Positions 8,866 to 19,347 of a stretch of DNA of 64,000 bases are shown here, in pieces (position 1 is the stretch's first letter; every line of letters starts with the position of its first letter). Source of the DNA: Nitratireductor sp. XY-223 (GTDB taxonomy: Bacteria; Pseudomonadota; Alphaproteobacteria; Rhizobiales; Rhizobiaceae); the NCBI RefSeq assembly GCF_004959855.1, contig NZ_SPNT01000002.1, positions 434,001-498,000 on the forward strand, written 5' to 3'. The translations under genes and the position numbers were made by a program. The notes under the pieces were generated by a model. That model was not told where the DNA came from. It did no database searches and saw nothing but the letters and a program-made list of their open reading frames with translations.

Positions 8866-9038
8866 GGCGGGATCCGTGAGGGGCTGGAACTGGCGGTTGC
8901 GCAGAAAAATAGCAGCACGAGGCAAGCGAAGCGTTAACATCCGCGATCTCGAAGGCCACGCTCGGCGAAACGATTAACGCCCCCTTAAATTGCCGCATTT
9001 AGAGTCCAATCGGCATCCATCAGAAAGCACCGGGACGC

Positions 9039-11240
9039 ATGGCCAAGAAACGCAAAAAACAGACCCGTATCGAACCGTCGATGTCACGCCGGGGCAGCGG
9101 CGGCCTGCGCGCGCGCGCCGGCGACCGGGTGGCCGGCGGCCACGGATCCGGCGGACGCAAGGGCAAACGGAAATCCGCATCCGGACGCCGCAAGTCGCGG
9201 TCCGGATCGGCGCGGCGCGGATTGACCGGATTCCTGCAGCGATCGGTCTACTGGTGCTTCGTCATCGGCCTTTGGCTCGCCATCGGCGTCGGCGGGCTGG
9301 TCGCCTATTACGGCGCCAAGATGCCGAGCGCGACCACCTGGACGGTTCCGGAGCGGCCGCCCAACGTCAAGATCGTATCCAGCGACGGGCGCACGCTGGC
9401 CAATCGCGGCGCGACCGGCGGCGAGGCGTTGACCCTTTCGCGCATGTCGCCGTACATTCCCCAGGCGGTGGTGGCCATCGAGGATCGCCGCTTCTATTCG
9501 CATTTCGGCTTCGACCCCATCGGCCTTGCACGCGCCATGGTCCACAATGTCATGGCCGGGCGCATGGAGCAGGGCGGTTCGACGCTGACCCAGCAGCTGG
9601 CCAAGAACCTTTTCCTTTCACCGGAACGCACCGTCGAGCGAAAGGTCCAGGAAGTGCTGCTTGCCTTCTGGCTCGAATACAATTTCACCAAGGACCAGAT
9701 CCTGGAAATGTACCTGAACCGGGTGTATTTCGGGTCAGGCTCCTATGGCGTTGAAGCCGCCTCCAGGCGTTACTTCAAGAAACCCGCGCGCGACGTCAAC
9801 CTGGCGCAGGCGGCATTGCTCGCCGGGCTTCTGAAGGCGCCGTCGCGCCTTTCCCCGGCGCGCAATCCGGACGCCGCCGAGGCACGCGCCCAGCTCGTCC
9901 TGGAAGCCATGCGCGACGAGGGCTTCGTTACCGACCGCGAGATCACCACGGCGATGACGCAGGCGCCAACCCGTGCCAAGAGCTACTGGACCGGTGCCGA
10001 AAACTACGGCGCCGATCTCGTCATGGACCGGATCGAGGCGCTCATCGGCGGCAAGGTGACCCGCGACCTCATCGTCGACACGACCATCGATTTCCGGCTG
10101 CAGCAGCAGGCGGAGAAAACCATCCGCGGCGCCATCGACCACAGCGGGCGGAAACTCAACGTGTCGCAGGGCGCGCTCGTCTCGATCGACGGATCGGGCG
10201 CCATCCGCGCCCTCGTCGGCGGTTACGATTATTCGGTCAGCCAGTACGACCGGGCGACGAAGGCGAAGCGGCAGCCGGGTTCGGCGTTCAAGCCCTTCGT
10301 CTACACGGCGGCGCTGGAGATGGGCCGCACGCCCGAATCCGTGCGCAACGACGCGCCGATCCGGATCGGCAAGTGGACGCCTTCGAACTATGACGAGAAA
10401 TATCGCGGGCCGGTCACGCTGTCGGAGGCGCTGTCGAAATCGCTTAACACCATCGCAGCGCAACTGGTCATGGAGGCCGGGGCCGACAATGTCGCCAAGA
10501 CGGCGCGACGCCTGGGTATCGAATCGAAACTGCAGACCAATGCCTCCATTGCGCTGGGCACCTCGGAAGTCACCCTGACCGAGCTGACCGCCGCCTATGC
10601 GCCGTTCATGAACGGCGGCTACAAGGCGACCCCGCATATCATCAAGCGGGTGCGCACCACGGACGGCAAGGTGCTTTACGAGAACACCTACGACAATCCG
10701 CCCCGCGTGCTGCGGCCGGAGATCATCGCCATGATGAACGGCATGCTGGTCAGGGCCGTCAATGACGGAACAGGCCGCAAGGCCCGCCTCGCCAGCCATC
10801 AGGCGGCCGGAAAGACCGGCACCAGCCAGGCATTCCGCGATGCACTGTTCATCGGCTACACCGCGCACCTGACGACCGGGGTGTGGTTCGGCAACGACGA
10901 CAGCAAGCCGACCCGCAACGTGACCGGCGGCGCCATGCCGGCGCTCGCCTGGAAGAGCTTCATGCAGGCGGCCCACAGCGGCTCGTCGATCGCCCGGCTT
11001 CCCGGCCAGTACGCGGTGCCGAGCGATCCGAGCCGTGTCGCGGTTCCGATGACCCGCCCGGACGAACGGGTCGTGCGCAGACCCGCGGGCGCGATCGGCG
11101 ACGCGCCGGCACATTCGTGGCCGGGCGGCGTAGCGCAGGAGCGCACCGGCTCGACATCGCGGCGGCCGCCGCCGGCGGATGTCGACACGCGCAACGGCGA
11201 CGAGACGACAACGCTGCTCGACATTCTGCTGGGAAACTGA
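9039..11240 (+). CDS. Class A penicillin-binding protein (PBP1a family)
   Basis: Bifunctional peptidoglycan glycosyltransferase/transpeptidase, 733 residues. An unusually basic cytoplasmic tail (about residues 1-65, many Arg, Lys and Gly) precedes one membrane anchor (about 70-95). The GT51 domain shows EDRRFYSHFGFDP (catalytic Glu about 148) and GGSTLTQQLAKNLFL (about 180). The transpeptidase domain has the SxxK serine in GSAFKPFVY (about 415), an SLN motif in SKSLNTIAAQ (about 470) and KTGTS (about 590). A proline/arginine-rich tail ends the protein. The acetyltransferase gene begins 4 bases after the stop. Confidence 0.93.
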   Translation: MAKKRKKQTRIEPSMSRRGSGGLRARAGDRVAGGHGSGGRKGKRKSASGRRKSRSGSARRGLTGFLQRSVYWCFVIGLWLAIGVGGLVAYYGAKMPSATTWTVPERPPNVKIVSSDGRTLANRGATGGEALTLSRMSPYIPQAVVAIEDRRFYSHFGFDPIGLARAMVHNVMAGRMEQGGSTLTQQLAKNLFLSPERTVERKVQEVLLAFWLEYNFTKDQILEMYLNRVYFGSGSYGVEAASRRYFKKPARDVNLAQAALLAGLLKAPSRLSPARNPDAAEARAQLVLEAMRDEGFVTDREITTAMTQAPTRAKSYWTGAENYGADLVMDRIEALIGGKVTRDLIVDTTIDFRLQQQAEKTIRGAIDHSGRKLNVSQGALVSIDGSGAIRALVGGYDYSVSQYDRATKAKRQPGSAFKPFVYTAALEMGRTPESVRNDAPIRIGKWTPSNYDEKYRGPVTLSEALSKSLNTIAAQLVMEAGADNVAKTARRLGIESKLQTNASIALGTSEVTLTELTAAYAPFMNGGYKATPHIIKRVRTTDGKVLYENTYDNPPRVLRPEIIAMMNGMLVRAVNDGTGRKARLASHQAAGKTGTSQAFRDALFIGYTAHLTTGVWFGNDDSKPTRNVTGGAMPALAWKSFMQAAHSGSSIARLPGQYAVPSDPSRVAVPMTRPDERVVRRPAGAIGDAPAHSWPGGVAQERTGSTSRRPPPADVDTRNGDETTTLLDILLGN

Positions 11241-11244
11241 CGCT

Positions 11245-11751
11245 GTGAAGTCTGCAGACATCTTGATCAGAAACGCCACGACTGGCGACGCACCCGGAAT
11301 TCGGGACATCTACGCGCCGATCGTGGAAAAAACGGTCATCTCCTTCGAAGAGGCCGTGCCGAGCGTCGAGGACATGGCGCGGCGCATCGAGGACTCACTC
11401 AGAACCCATTCCTTTTTGGTGGCCGAACGCAATGGCGCGGTTATCGGATATGCCTATGGCGGCAGGCACCGGGAACGGGCAGCCTATCGCAAGTCCGCCG
11501 ACGTCTCCGCCTATGTCGCCGAAGCAGCGCGCGGCCAAGGCGTGGGACGGTTGCTCTATACGCAATTGCTTGGCGTTCTAGCCAGGGGAGGATTTCACGC
11601 TGCATTCGCCGGGATCGCCCTGCCCAATCCGGCAAGTGTTGGGCTGCACGAGGCGGTCGGATTTGAACCGGTCGGCATCTACAAAGAGGTCGGATTCAAA
11701 TTCGGAGAGTGGCACGACGTAGGCTGGTGGCAACGCATCCTCGACCGCTGA
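11245..11751 (+). CDS. GNAT acetyltransferase, phosphinothricin/methionine-sulfoximine type
   Basis: A 168-residue GNAT protein. It starts at a GTG (11245) 4 bases after the PBP1a stop, which suggests translational coupling. The sequence IRNATTGDAPGIRDIYAPIV, the acetyl-CoA loop ARGQGVGRLLYTQLL (about residues 97-110), and ALPNPASVGLHEAVGF with GIYKEVGFKFGEWHDVGWW match the pat/bar/yncA branch. That branch acetylates phosphinothricin, methionine sulfone/sulfoximine and related glutamate analogues. An upstream in-frame ATG inside the PBP gene is less likely. Natural substrate unknown. Confidence 0.85.
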   Translation: MKSADILIRNATTGDAPGIRDIYAPIVEKTVISFEEAVPSVEDMARRIEDSLRTHSFLVAERNGAVIGYAYGGRHRERAAYRKSADVSAYVAEAARGQGVGRLLYTQLLGVLARGGFHAAFAGIALPNPASVGLHEAVGFEPVGIYKEVGFKFGEWHDVGWWQRILDR

Positions 11752-11899
11752 CGCGGAGCCGGGCGCACGACGCCGACTGATGCGAAAATGCAACAGCGTC
11801 TGCCTTATGTCCGCCGGTGCATTTATCGGCCTTGCAAATTGCCCTCCGGCACGGTTTTGTTTGGTTAACGCATCGACGTGGCGGGGGCCATTTTCTGTA

Positions 11900-12484
11900 A
11901 TGCGATTTCGGTTAGGAGTCGCCGCGTTTTTTGCGGCGCAACTGTATGTGTTCGGTGTTGCGTACGCTTCGGATGACGCGTTCTTAAGCAGAGTAGAAAT
12001 CGGCAAGCATGCCAAGGACTGGGAAGTACGTTTCGGTGGGGGAGCGTACGACACCGGTCCGGCATCGCCCAATCATTTCTCCGGCGCCGTGATCAACGGC
12101 GAAATCCTGTTGCCATCGCCAGACATCCTTGCCGCCCTCGGTTCGCCGCGCCCGGTGATCGGCGCGGACATCGCCATTTCCGACAATCCGATCCATGTGG
12201 TCTATACCGGCCTCAACTGGCAGGTGCACCTGACCAGGTGGCTCTATATCGGGTTCACCGGCGGCGGTTCGTGGAACAGCTCGCAGGTGACAACCGACCC
12301 GGTGTCGGGCGCCACCAAGGATCTCGGGTCCGACTGGCTGTTCCACCTGCAGGCGTCGGTCGGCGTCGACATCACCGAAGACATACTCGTGGAAGTGTTC
12401 TACAATCACTATTCGAACGCCAGCCTGACGGATTTCAACATAGGACTTGAATCGGTCGGCGGGCGCATGGGTTACCGCTTCTAG
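11900..12484 (+). CDS. pagL: Lipid A 3-O-deacylase, PagL family outer membrane protein
   Basis: A 194-residue exported protein with a signal peptide (about residues 1-24, hydrophobic, ending near VAYASDD) followed by alternating beta-strand sequence and a terminal aromatic residue (GRMGYRF), as expected of a small beta-barrel. The PagL catalytic residues are all there: His170 and Ser172 in NHYSNAS and Glu184 in GLESVG. Their spacing (2 and 12) equals that of the His126/Ser128/Glu140 triad known for Pseudomonas PagL. PagL removes the 3-O-linked acyl chain of lipid A. I chose the ATG at 11900; a longer open frame from 11780 would add a non-signal-like extension. Confidence 0.85.
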   Translation: MRFRLGVAAFFAAQLYVFGVAYASDDAFLSRVEIGKHAKDWEVRFGGGAYDTGPASPNHFSGAVINGEILLPSPDILAALGSPRPVIGADIAISDNPIHVVYTGLNWQVHLTRWLYIGFTGGGSWNSSQVTTDPVSGATKDLGSDWLFHLQASVGVDITEDILVEVFYNHYSNASLTDFNIGLESVGGRMGYRF

Positions 12485-12651
12485 GCACGACCGGAGCGAC
12501 CCATCCGGCGGTTGCAACGCGACGGTATTTTCCCGCCATGATGGTGAATTGCAGGAAAATCGCCGGCCGTCGCGATTCAGGGCTTTTCAGAATGGCTTGT
12601 GCAATGCTATCGGCGGTCGCGCTAAGAGCGAAGATCGAATCCGAATCCTGC

Positions 12652-12680
12652 CTTGCAGTCCCATAACGGCTTTCTTATAT
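12652..12680 (+). promoter_or_regulatory. Heat-shock (RpoH) promoter of dnaK
   Basis: CTTG at 12652-12655 (within CCTTGCAG) and CTTATAT at 12674-12680 are 18 bases apart, which matches the alphaproteobacterial RpoH consensus CTTG-N17/18-CYTATnT. The element is 109 bases upstream of the dnaK start. No CIRCE dyad was found in the 304-base gap 12485-12788, and I see no gene there; the open frame upstream of dnaK that crosses it looks spurious. Confidence 0.75.
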
Positions 12681-12788
12681 ACGGCTCAACTACGGCATCC
12701 TGCCGGATGCTGGGGGATCATACCGCTAGGGACTGTCACATGGAACGCCGCTACGGGTCCGGACAGTTCGCTTCAAGGAGAATGTAAA

Positions 12789-14711
<1,923 letters not shown>

Positions 14712-15191
14712 GCCGGACGGCCGGTGGACGCGACAGACGCCCGCCGGCCGTTCGCTCGTTCCGGTTTTCCTGCAATCGCATTTTGACTTTCCGGGAAAAC
14801 CGATTCAATCATTCGGCGGGCGTTTCCCGTGAGCCATCGCCCGGAACGAACGAATGAGAGCGGGTGAATTTCGTTCTGCGGAGCATATAAGACCGTTTCA
14901 TGGTTGGGTTGAAGCATTTGATGGCGGAAAATCGGTTCACTCGGCTAGGCGCGTCGCGCAGCGCGATGTGGAACATCGGGCAAGCGGCGCAACGACGCCG
15001 ATGGTCCGATTTACCGCCACCCTGGAGAGGACTATCGATTTGAAACTCAGAGCTGAATGGGCCGAGCGATTTTGCCCTCTGACTGCGTTGGTTCCCGCTT
15101 GTGGTGGGATGGCACCACGGCGCGCAAACCGTCTAGTCAGCGACCAAAATCGCCTCGGTCAAATGATTCAAACCAACCATGAAGCGGTCTG
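14712..15191 (+). other. 480-base gene-free, structured dnaK-dnaJ spacer
   Basis: No credible gene. A 112-codon open frame at 14854-15192 has no recognisable family. The spacer holds several inverted repeats. One is ACGGCCGG 14717-14724 with CCGGCCGT 14744-14751. A second is a 14-base pair of arms, 14751-14764 with 14841-14854 (13 of 14 match). Nested inside is CGGTTTTCC 14762-14770 with GGAAAACCG 14794-14802. A 31-base pair of arms (14890-14920 with 15160-15190) is listed separately. None is followed by a T tract, so I do not call a terminator. They may stabilise the dnaK 3' end or mark processing sites in a dnaKJ transcript. Confidence 0.6.
14890..15190. repeat. 31-base near-perfect inverted repeat ending at dnaJ start
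   Basis: The left arm at 14890-14920 begins AGACCGTTTCATGGTTGG and the right arm at 15160-15190 ends ACCAACCATGAAGCGGTCT. By eye 28 of 31 positions are Watson-Crick pairs, one is a G-U wobble and two are G-A mismatches. The loop is 239 bases. The right arm occupies the space where the dnaJ ribosome site should be and ends one base before the ATG at 15192. It could be a long-range RNA hairpin masking dnaJ translation, or the terminal repeats of a 301-base non-autonomous (MITE-like) element. I see no clear target-site duplication. Confidence 0.75.
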
Positions 15192-16331
15192 ATGGCCAAG
15201 GCTGATTTCTACGAAACTCTCGGCGTGTCCAAGGGTGCAAGCGACAAGGACCTGAAAAGCGCCTTCCGTCGGCTGGCCATGAAATACCACCCGGACAAGA
15301 ATCCCGACGATGTCGAGGCCGAGCGCAGGTTCAAGGAAATCAACGAAGCCTACGAGACGCTGAAGGATCCGCAGAAGCGGGCGGCCTACGACCAGTTCGG
15401 CCACGCCGCCTTCGAGCAGGGCGGCCCTGGCGGGTTCGGCGGCGGATTCGGCGGCGGTGCGCACGCCTTCTCGGATATTTTCGAAGATATTTTCGGCGAG
15501 ATGATGGGCGGCGGACGGTCTCGCCGCAATGCGGGCGGCCGCGAACGCGGCGCCGACCTGCGCTACAATATGGAAATCTCGCTCGAAGAGGCCTTCACCG
15601 GCAAGACGGCCCAGATCCGCGTGCCGACATCGGTGCAGTGCGACGAGTGCTCCGGCTCCGGCGCCAAGCCCGGCAGCCAGCCAGTGACCTGCAATACCTG
15701 TCACGGGTCCGGCCGGGTGCGCGCATCGCAGGGTTTCTTCTCCGTCGAGCGCACCTGTCCGACCTGCCACGGGCGCGGCGAGACGATCAGCGACCCCTGC
15801 TCCAAATGCTCCGGCCAAGGCCGGGTCAACGAGGAGCGGTCGCTTTCGGTCAATATCCCGGCCGGTATCGAGGACGGAACACGCATCCGCCTCGCCGGCG
15901 AGGGCGAAGCCGGGCTGCGCAGCGGCCCATCCGGCGATCTTTACATCTTCCTGTCGGTCAAACCGCACGAGTTCTTTCAGCGCGACGGCGCCGATCTCTA
16001 CTGCATCGTGCCGATATCAATGACCACGGCCGCCCTCGGCGGCCAGTTCGACGTGGTGACGCTGGACGGCGCCAAGACACGCGTCAAGGTCCCGGAAGGC
16101 ACCCAGACCGGCCGCCAGTTCCGTCTGAAATCGAAGGGCATGCCGGTGCTGCGTTCGTCGCAATCCGGCGACCTCTATATTCAGATCGCCATTGAAACGC
16201 CGCAGAGGCTGACCAAACGGCAGCGGGAGCTGCTGGAGGAATTCGAGTCCCTGTCATCGCGGGAGAACAATCCGGAGTCCTCCGGCTTCTTCTCCAAGAT
16301 GCGGCACTTTTTCGACACGCTCAGTGACTAG
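15192..16331 (+). CDS. dnaJ: Hsp40 co-chaperone DnaJ
   Basis: Stimulates DnaK ATPase and delivers substrates. It has 379 residues with the full type I layout: a J domain (1-70) with the HPD motif in YHPDKNPDD, a glycine/phenylalanine-rich linker (about 75-125, [14 protein letters not shown]), and four zinc-binding CxxCxGxG repeats ([32 protein letters not shown], about 150-215). The C-terminal substrate domains follow. The ATG at 15192 overlaps the 31-base inverted repeat described upstream and has no strong Shine-Dalgarno. pmtA follows after 22 bases. Confidence 0.98.
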   Translation: MAKADFYETLGVSKGASDKDLKSAFRRLAMKYHPDKNPDDVEAERRFKEINEAYETLKDPQKRAAYDQFGHAAFEQGGPGGFGGGFGGGAHAFSDIFEDIFGEMMGGGRSRRNAGGRERGADLRYNMEISLEEAFTGKTAQIRVPTSVQCDECSGSGAKPGSQPVTCNTCHGSGRVRASQGFFSVERTCPTCHGRGETISDPCSKCSGQGRVNEERSLSVNIPAGIEDGTRIRLAGEGEAGLRSGPSGDLYIFLSVKPHEFFQRDGADLYCIVPISMTTAALGGQFDVVTLDGAKTRVKVPEGTQTGRQFRLKSKGMPVLRSSQSGDLYIQIAIETPQRLTKRQRELLEEFESLSSRENNPESSGFFSKMRHFFDTLSD

Positions 16332-16353
16332 AGCCATCAGGGAGTACGCGTGA

Positions 16354-16950
16354 ATGCGGCAGCACCTGCAACAGCATGTCGCTGACAAATTCAGCCGAAA
16401 ACTGCGCTTTTTCAAAGGCTTGGTCAGTCAGCCCAAAACCGTGGGCGCCATCGTCCCGACCTCGGTCTACATGGCGCGGCGCATGGCGAGCGTCGCCAAT
16501 CCGAAATCGGGACTGCCGGTCCTCGAGCTGGGTCCGGGTACGGGTGTCGTCACCCGCGCCCTGCTGCGGCGCGGGGTGGCGCCGGAAAACCTAGTCGCCG
16601 TCGAGTACTCACCCGAGTTCTGCCGGCATCTGCGCGACGAACTGCCCGCCGTCCGGCTGATACGCGGCGACGCCTTCCGGCTCGACGATACGCTCGGCGC
16701 GTTGCGCACCGCCCGTTTCGATTGCGTAATTTCCGGCATACCGCTGCTCAACTTCCCGGTGGAATCGCGGGTCCGCCTGCTCGAGGACGTCCTCAGCCGC
16801 ATCCCGAGGGGCCGGCCGTTCCTGCAATTCTCCTATGGTCCGTCGTCACCCATCCCGCCGGGCCACGGCCACTACAGCGTGACACGCTTCGGCATCGAGA
16901 TCCGCAATATCCCGCCGGCGCAGATGTGGATGTACCGGCGGGCGGGCTAG
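16354..16950 (+). CDS. pmtA: Phospholipid N-methyltransferase, Sinorhizobium type
   Basis: Methylates phosphatidylethanolamine stepwise toward phosphatidylcholine with S-adenosylmethionine, at the inner membrane face. The 198-residue protein is soluble-looking, with an N-terminal amphipathic FSRKLRFFKGLVSQPKTVGA, SAM motif I LELGPGTGVVT (about residues 57-67), VEYSPEF (about 83) and FDCVISGIPLLNFP (about 125). The Sinorhizobium-type enzyme is commonly found just after dnaJ in this order, which supports the call. An rRNA adenine dimethylase is related at motif I but lacks this C-terminus. GGGAG at 16339-16343 serves the ATG at 16354. Confidence 0.9.
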   Translation: MRQHLQQHVADKFSRKLRFFKGLVSQPKTVGAIVPTSVYMARRMASVANPKSGLPVLELGPGTGVVTRALLRRGVAPENLVAVEYSPEFCRHLRDELPAVRLIRGDAFRLDDTLGALRTARFDCVISGIPLLNFPVESRVRLLEDVLSRIPRGRPFLQFSYGPSSPIPPGHGHYSVTRFGIEIRNIPPAQMWMYRRAG

Positions 16951-16978
16951 GCGTGGAGCAGGCTGAGGGCAAACGACC

Positions 16979-17563
16979 ATGACACCGCGCATCCTCGTCT
17001 TCGCCGGATCGACCAAGTCCAACTCGATCAATGCCAAACTTGCCGATGCCGCACAGCTCGTGCTGGCGCAAATGGGCGCGGACGTCACCCGTATTTCACT
17101 GCTCGACTATCCCATGCCCATCGTCAACGAGGACCTGAAGGCACGCGAGGGCATTCCCATGGGCGCCATGAACCTCGGACGCCTGATTGCCGAGAATGAG
17201 GGGCTCTTTGTCGTCAGCCCGGAATACAACGCATCGATTCCGCCGCTGCTGAAAAACACCATCGACTGGGTCAGCCTCATTTCCGATGACGGCGGCAGGC
17301 GGCTCAAGCCGTGGAACGGCCGATACGTGGCGCTCGGCGCGGCGTCGAACGGCAAGCTCAGCGGCATTCGCTGCCTCTATCACCTGCGCGCGGTCATGAT
17401 GGCCGTCGGCACGCAGGTCATCACCGAGCAATGCGCGGTCGGCGGGGCGTCCTCGGCGTTCGACGAGGACGGAAGGGTCGCCGACGAGCGCGCGGCCGGC
17501 ATGCTGGAGAAAACCTGCCGGTCGCTGGTCGACCATTGCAAGCGGCACGGGCGGGCGGGTTAG
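16979..17563 (+). CDS. NAD(P)H-dependent FMN reductase family flavoprotein
   Basis: A 194-residue flavodoxin-like oxidoreductase. [18 protein letters not shown] (about residues 6-23) is the FMN-phosphate loop, and [18 protein letters not shown] (about 80-97) is the signature of the NADPH-dependent FMN/quinone/chromate reductase group. Later [10 protein letters not shown] contributes to the flavin site. It acts in the cytoplasm, reducing FMN, quinones or azo compounds; the physiological substrate is not evident. It is in line with pmtA (28 bases upstream) and pyrF (79 bases downstream). Confidence 0.85.
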   Translation: MTPRILVFAGSTKSNSINAKLADAAQLVLAQMGADVTRISLLDYPMPIVNEDLKAREGIPMGAMNLGRLIAENEGLFVVSPEYNASIPPLLKNTIDWVSLISDDGGRRLKPWNGRYVALGAASNGKLSGIRCLYHLRAVMMAVGTQVITEQCAVGGASSAFDEDGRVADERAAGMLEKTCRSLVDHCKRHGRAG

Positions 17564-17642
17564 GAACGCCGGCACTGGACAGACAATTCGCGGCAGCCTA
17601 AACGAAGGCCGCAACGATTCTCAAAATCAGCGAGGTACCGCA

Positions 17643-18353
17643 ATGCAGGATGCCAGATCGCGCCTGATCGTCGGCCTGGACGTGCCGACGACGCAGCGGG
17701 CTGCGACAATCGTTTCCGCGCTCGGCGACACGGTCGAGTTCTACAAGATCGGATACCAGCTCGCCTTTGCCGGGGGGCTGGAATTCGCACGCGAGCTAAT
17801 CGCCGACGGCAAGCGCGTGTTTTTGGACATGAAACTGCTGGATATCGACAACACGGTTGCCAAAGGCGTTGAAAACATTGTCAAAATGAACGTCTCCATG
17901 CTGACGCTGCATGCCTATCCGAAAGCCATGCGCGCCGCTGTCGAGGCTGCCCGGGGATCCGATCTGTGCCTGCTCGGGGTCACCGTTCTGACCTCCATGG
18001 ACGCCGCGGACCTGCACGATGCTGGCTATTTAGACGATCCGCAGGCGCTGGTGGCCAAGCGAGCCCAACAGGCGGCGGAGGCCGGCATGGGCGGTATCGT
18101 CTGCTCGGCGGCCGAGGCCGGCGCGGTGCGCCGGATCGTCGGGCCGGACATGGCGGTGGTCACTCCGGGAATCCGCCCCGCCGGCGCCGACCACGGCGAC
18201 CAGAAGCGGGTCGTCACGCCGGCGGACGCCCTGCGCAACGGGTCGAGCCATCTTGTCGTCGCCCGGCCGATCGTCGCCGCACCCGACCCGGTTGCGGCGG
18301 CCCGGGCGATCCTCTCCGAAATGGATGGCGCCATGACGGAAAATGCGCTCTAA
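17643..18353 (+). CDS. pyrF: Orotidine-5'-phosphate decarboxylase
   Basis: Last step of UMP synthesis. 236 residues, normal for the bacterial short form. Visible are [13 protein letters not shown] (first strand, catalytic-site Asp), the active-site segment [16 protein letters not shown] (about residues 59-74, Lys-Asp network), TLHAYPKAM (about 88), and the phosphate-binding end VTPGIRP and VVARPI (about 175 and 206). The active-site segment reads [11 protein letters not shown] rather than the enterobacterial LDLKFHDIPNT, but the Asp, Lys and second Asp are conserved. Confidence 0.95.
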   Translation: MQDARSRLIVGLDVPTTQRAATIVSALGDTVEFYKIGYQLAFAGGLEFARELIADGKRVFLDMKLLDIDNTVAKGVENIVKMNVSMLTLHAYPKAMRAAVEAARGSDLCLLGVTVLTSMDAADLHDAGYLDDPQALVAKRAQQAAEAGMGGIVCSAAEAGAVRRIVGPDMAVVTPGIRPAGADHGDQKRVVTPADALRNGSSHLVVARPIVAAPDPVAAARAILSEMDGAMTENAL

Positions 18354-18394
18354 TAATAATTAGACCAAAAAGTCAAAATCCGATGGAGGAAACC

Positions 18395-18688
18395 ATGGCG
18401 AAAGCCTATTGGATTGCCAGCGTCGAGGTCAAAGACCCGGAGCGCTACAAGGACTACGTGTCGACCGCCAGGCCCGCCTTCGAACGCTTCGGCGCGAACT
18501 TCCTGGCACGCGGCGGCGCCATCGACGTGCTCGAGGGCGAACCGCGGGCACGCAACGTGGTCATCGAATTCGCCTCCATGGAGGATGCGCGGAACTGCTA
18601 CAACTCCGAGGAATACCAGGCCGCCAAGGCAATCCGGCAGAGCTGCGCCGAAGCGACGATGCTGCTGGTCGAGGGTCATGAACCCTGA
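18395..18688 (+). CDS. DUF1330 domain protein
   Basis: A 97-residue small ferredoxin-like (dimeric alpha/beta barrel) protein. MAKAYWIASVEVKDPERY, then FLARGG, LEGEPRARNVVIEF and YNSEEYQAAKAIRQ are characteristic of DUF1330, whose biochemical function is not established. The start at 18395 has GGAGGA at 18385-18390. It sits 41 bases after pyrF, as in other rhizobia, and its last 11 bases overlap the start of the next acetyltransferase gene, implying translational coupling. Confidence 0.88.
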   Translation: MAKAYWIASVEVKDPERYKDYVSTARPAFERFGANFLARGGAIDVLEGEPRARNVVIEFASMEDARNCYNSEEYQAAKAIRQSCAEATMLLVEGHEP

Positions 18689-19232
18689 CCGGGCGGCCTC
18701 CGCCGGCTACACGATCCGGCCCATGCGGGCCGGTGACGCACCGCTGCTTTTGGATATCGACACCGCGTCGACGGCACTGTTCGCAACAGTCGATAACCCG
18801 GAAATAGCAGCGATTGCAACGAGTTGCGGCCCGCCGCTTGAGGATTTCAGGCGCCACCTCGAGGCCAGTGAAGTCAAGGTCGCCTGCGACAACGCCGACC
18901 GACCGGTAGGCTTCATCGCGTTTGAGGCCTTGGAAAGGGACATTTACGTGTGGCTGCTGTCGGTCCATCCCGATCACACCCGCCGCGGGCTCGGTTCTCA
19001 GCTGGTGAAATCAGCGCTGGAAGCAGGCGGGGCGCGCGGCGCAGAGCGGTGTGTTCTGTCGACGTTCCGGGACGTTGCCTTCAACGCTCCCTTTTATCGC
19101 GATCAGGGATTCGACGAATTGCCTCTTAGTGAGGCAGCCGCACCGCTGCGCGAGCGCTTCCACGGCGAAGTGCCGGCGGGCACGGATCCGGACCTCAGAC
19201 TGCTGATGCAGTTCCCGCTCGGCAACCGATAG
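18678..19232 (+). CDS. GNAT family N-acetyltransferase
   Basis: A 184-residue GNAT protein. YTIRPMRAGDAPLLLDID opens the fold, VWLLSVHPDHTRRGLGSQLV (about residues 90-110) is the acetyl-CoA-binding motif A, and NAPFYRDQGFDEL is motif B. The substrate is unknown. The ATG at 18678 overlaps the end of the DUF1330 gene by 11 bases; the longer open frame beginning at 18414 reads through that gene out of frame and is not used. Confidence 0.85.
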   Translation: MNPDRAASAGYTIRPMRAGDAPLLLDIDTASTALFATVDNPEIAAIATSCGPPLEDFRRHLEASEVKVACDNADRPVGFIAFEALERDIYVWLLSVHPDHTRRGLGSQLVKSALEAGGARGAERCVLSTFRDVAFNAPFYRDQGFDELPLSEAAAPLRERFHGEVPAGTDPDLRLLMQFPLGNR

Positions 19233-19297
19233 GCACGTCACGGGCGGCCAGGTTTCTGCGGCCTGCGGCCTATTGGCACTTCACCTTCATCACCGTT

Positions 19298-19326
19298 TTG
19301 ACTATGAAACAGCCTGATAGGCTAAT
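19298..19326 (+). promoter_or_regulatory. Candidate vegetative promoter of the NDUFA9-like gene
   Basis: TTGACT at 19298-19303 and GCTAAT at 19321-19326 are 17 bases apart and lie 22 bases before the start at 19348. The -35 hexamer is close to consensus and the -10 is moderate. Confidence 0.45.
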
Positions 19327-19347
19327 TTACGCAGGGAGCGGGCGGGC

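Noticed and set aside
12447-12788. N-terminal extension of dnaK by about 114 codons
   Set aside because: It contains the heat-shock promoter and has no similarity to Hsp70. The ATG at 12789 matches the universal DnaK start.
14761-14802. Terminator after dnaK
   Set aside because: The stem CGGTTTTCC/GGAAAACCG is good, but the loop is 23 bases and no T tract follows.
14854-15192. 112-codon open frame filling the dnaK-dnaJ spacer
   Set aside because: No recognisable family and no ribosome site. It is better explained as chance openness across the inverted-repeat segment, though it should be rechecked if that segment proves to be a mobile element.
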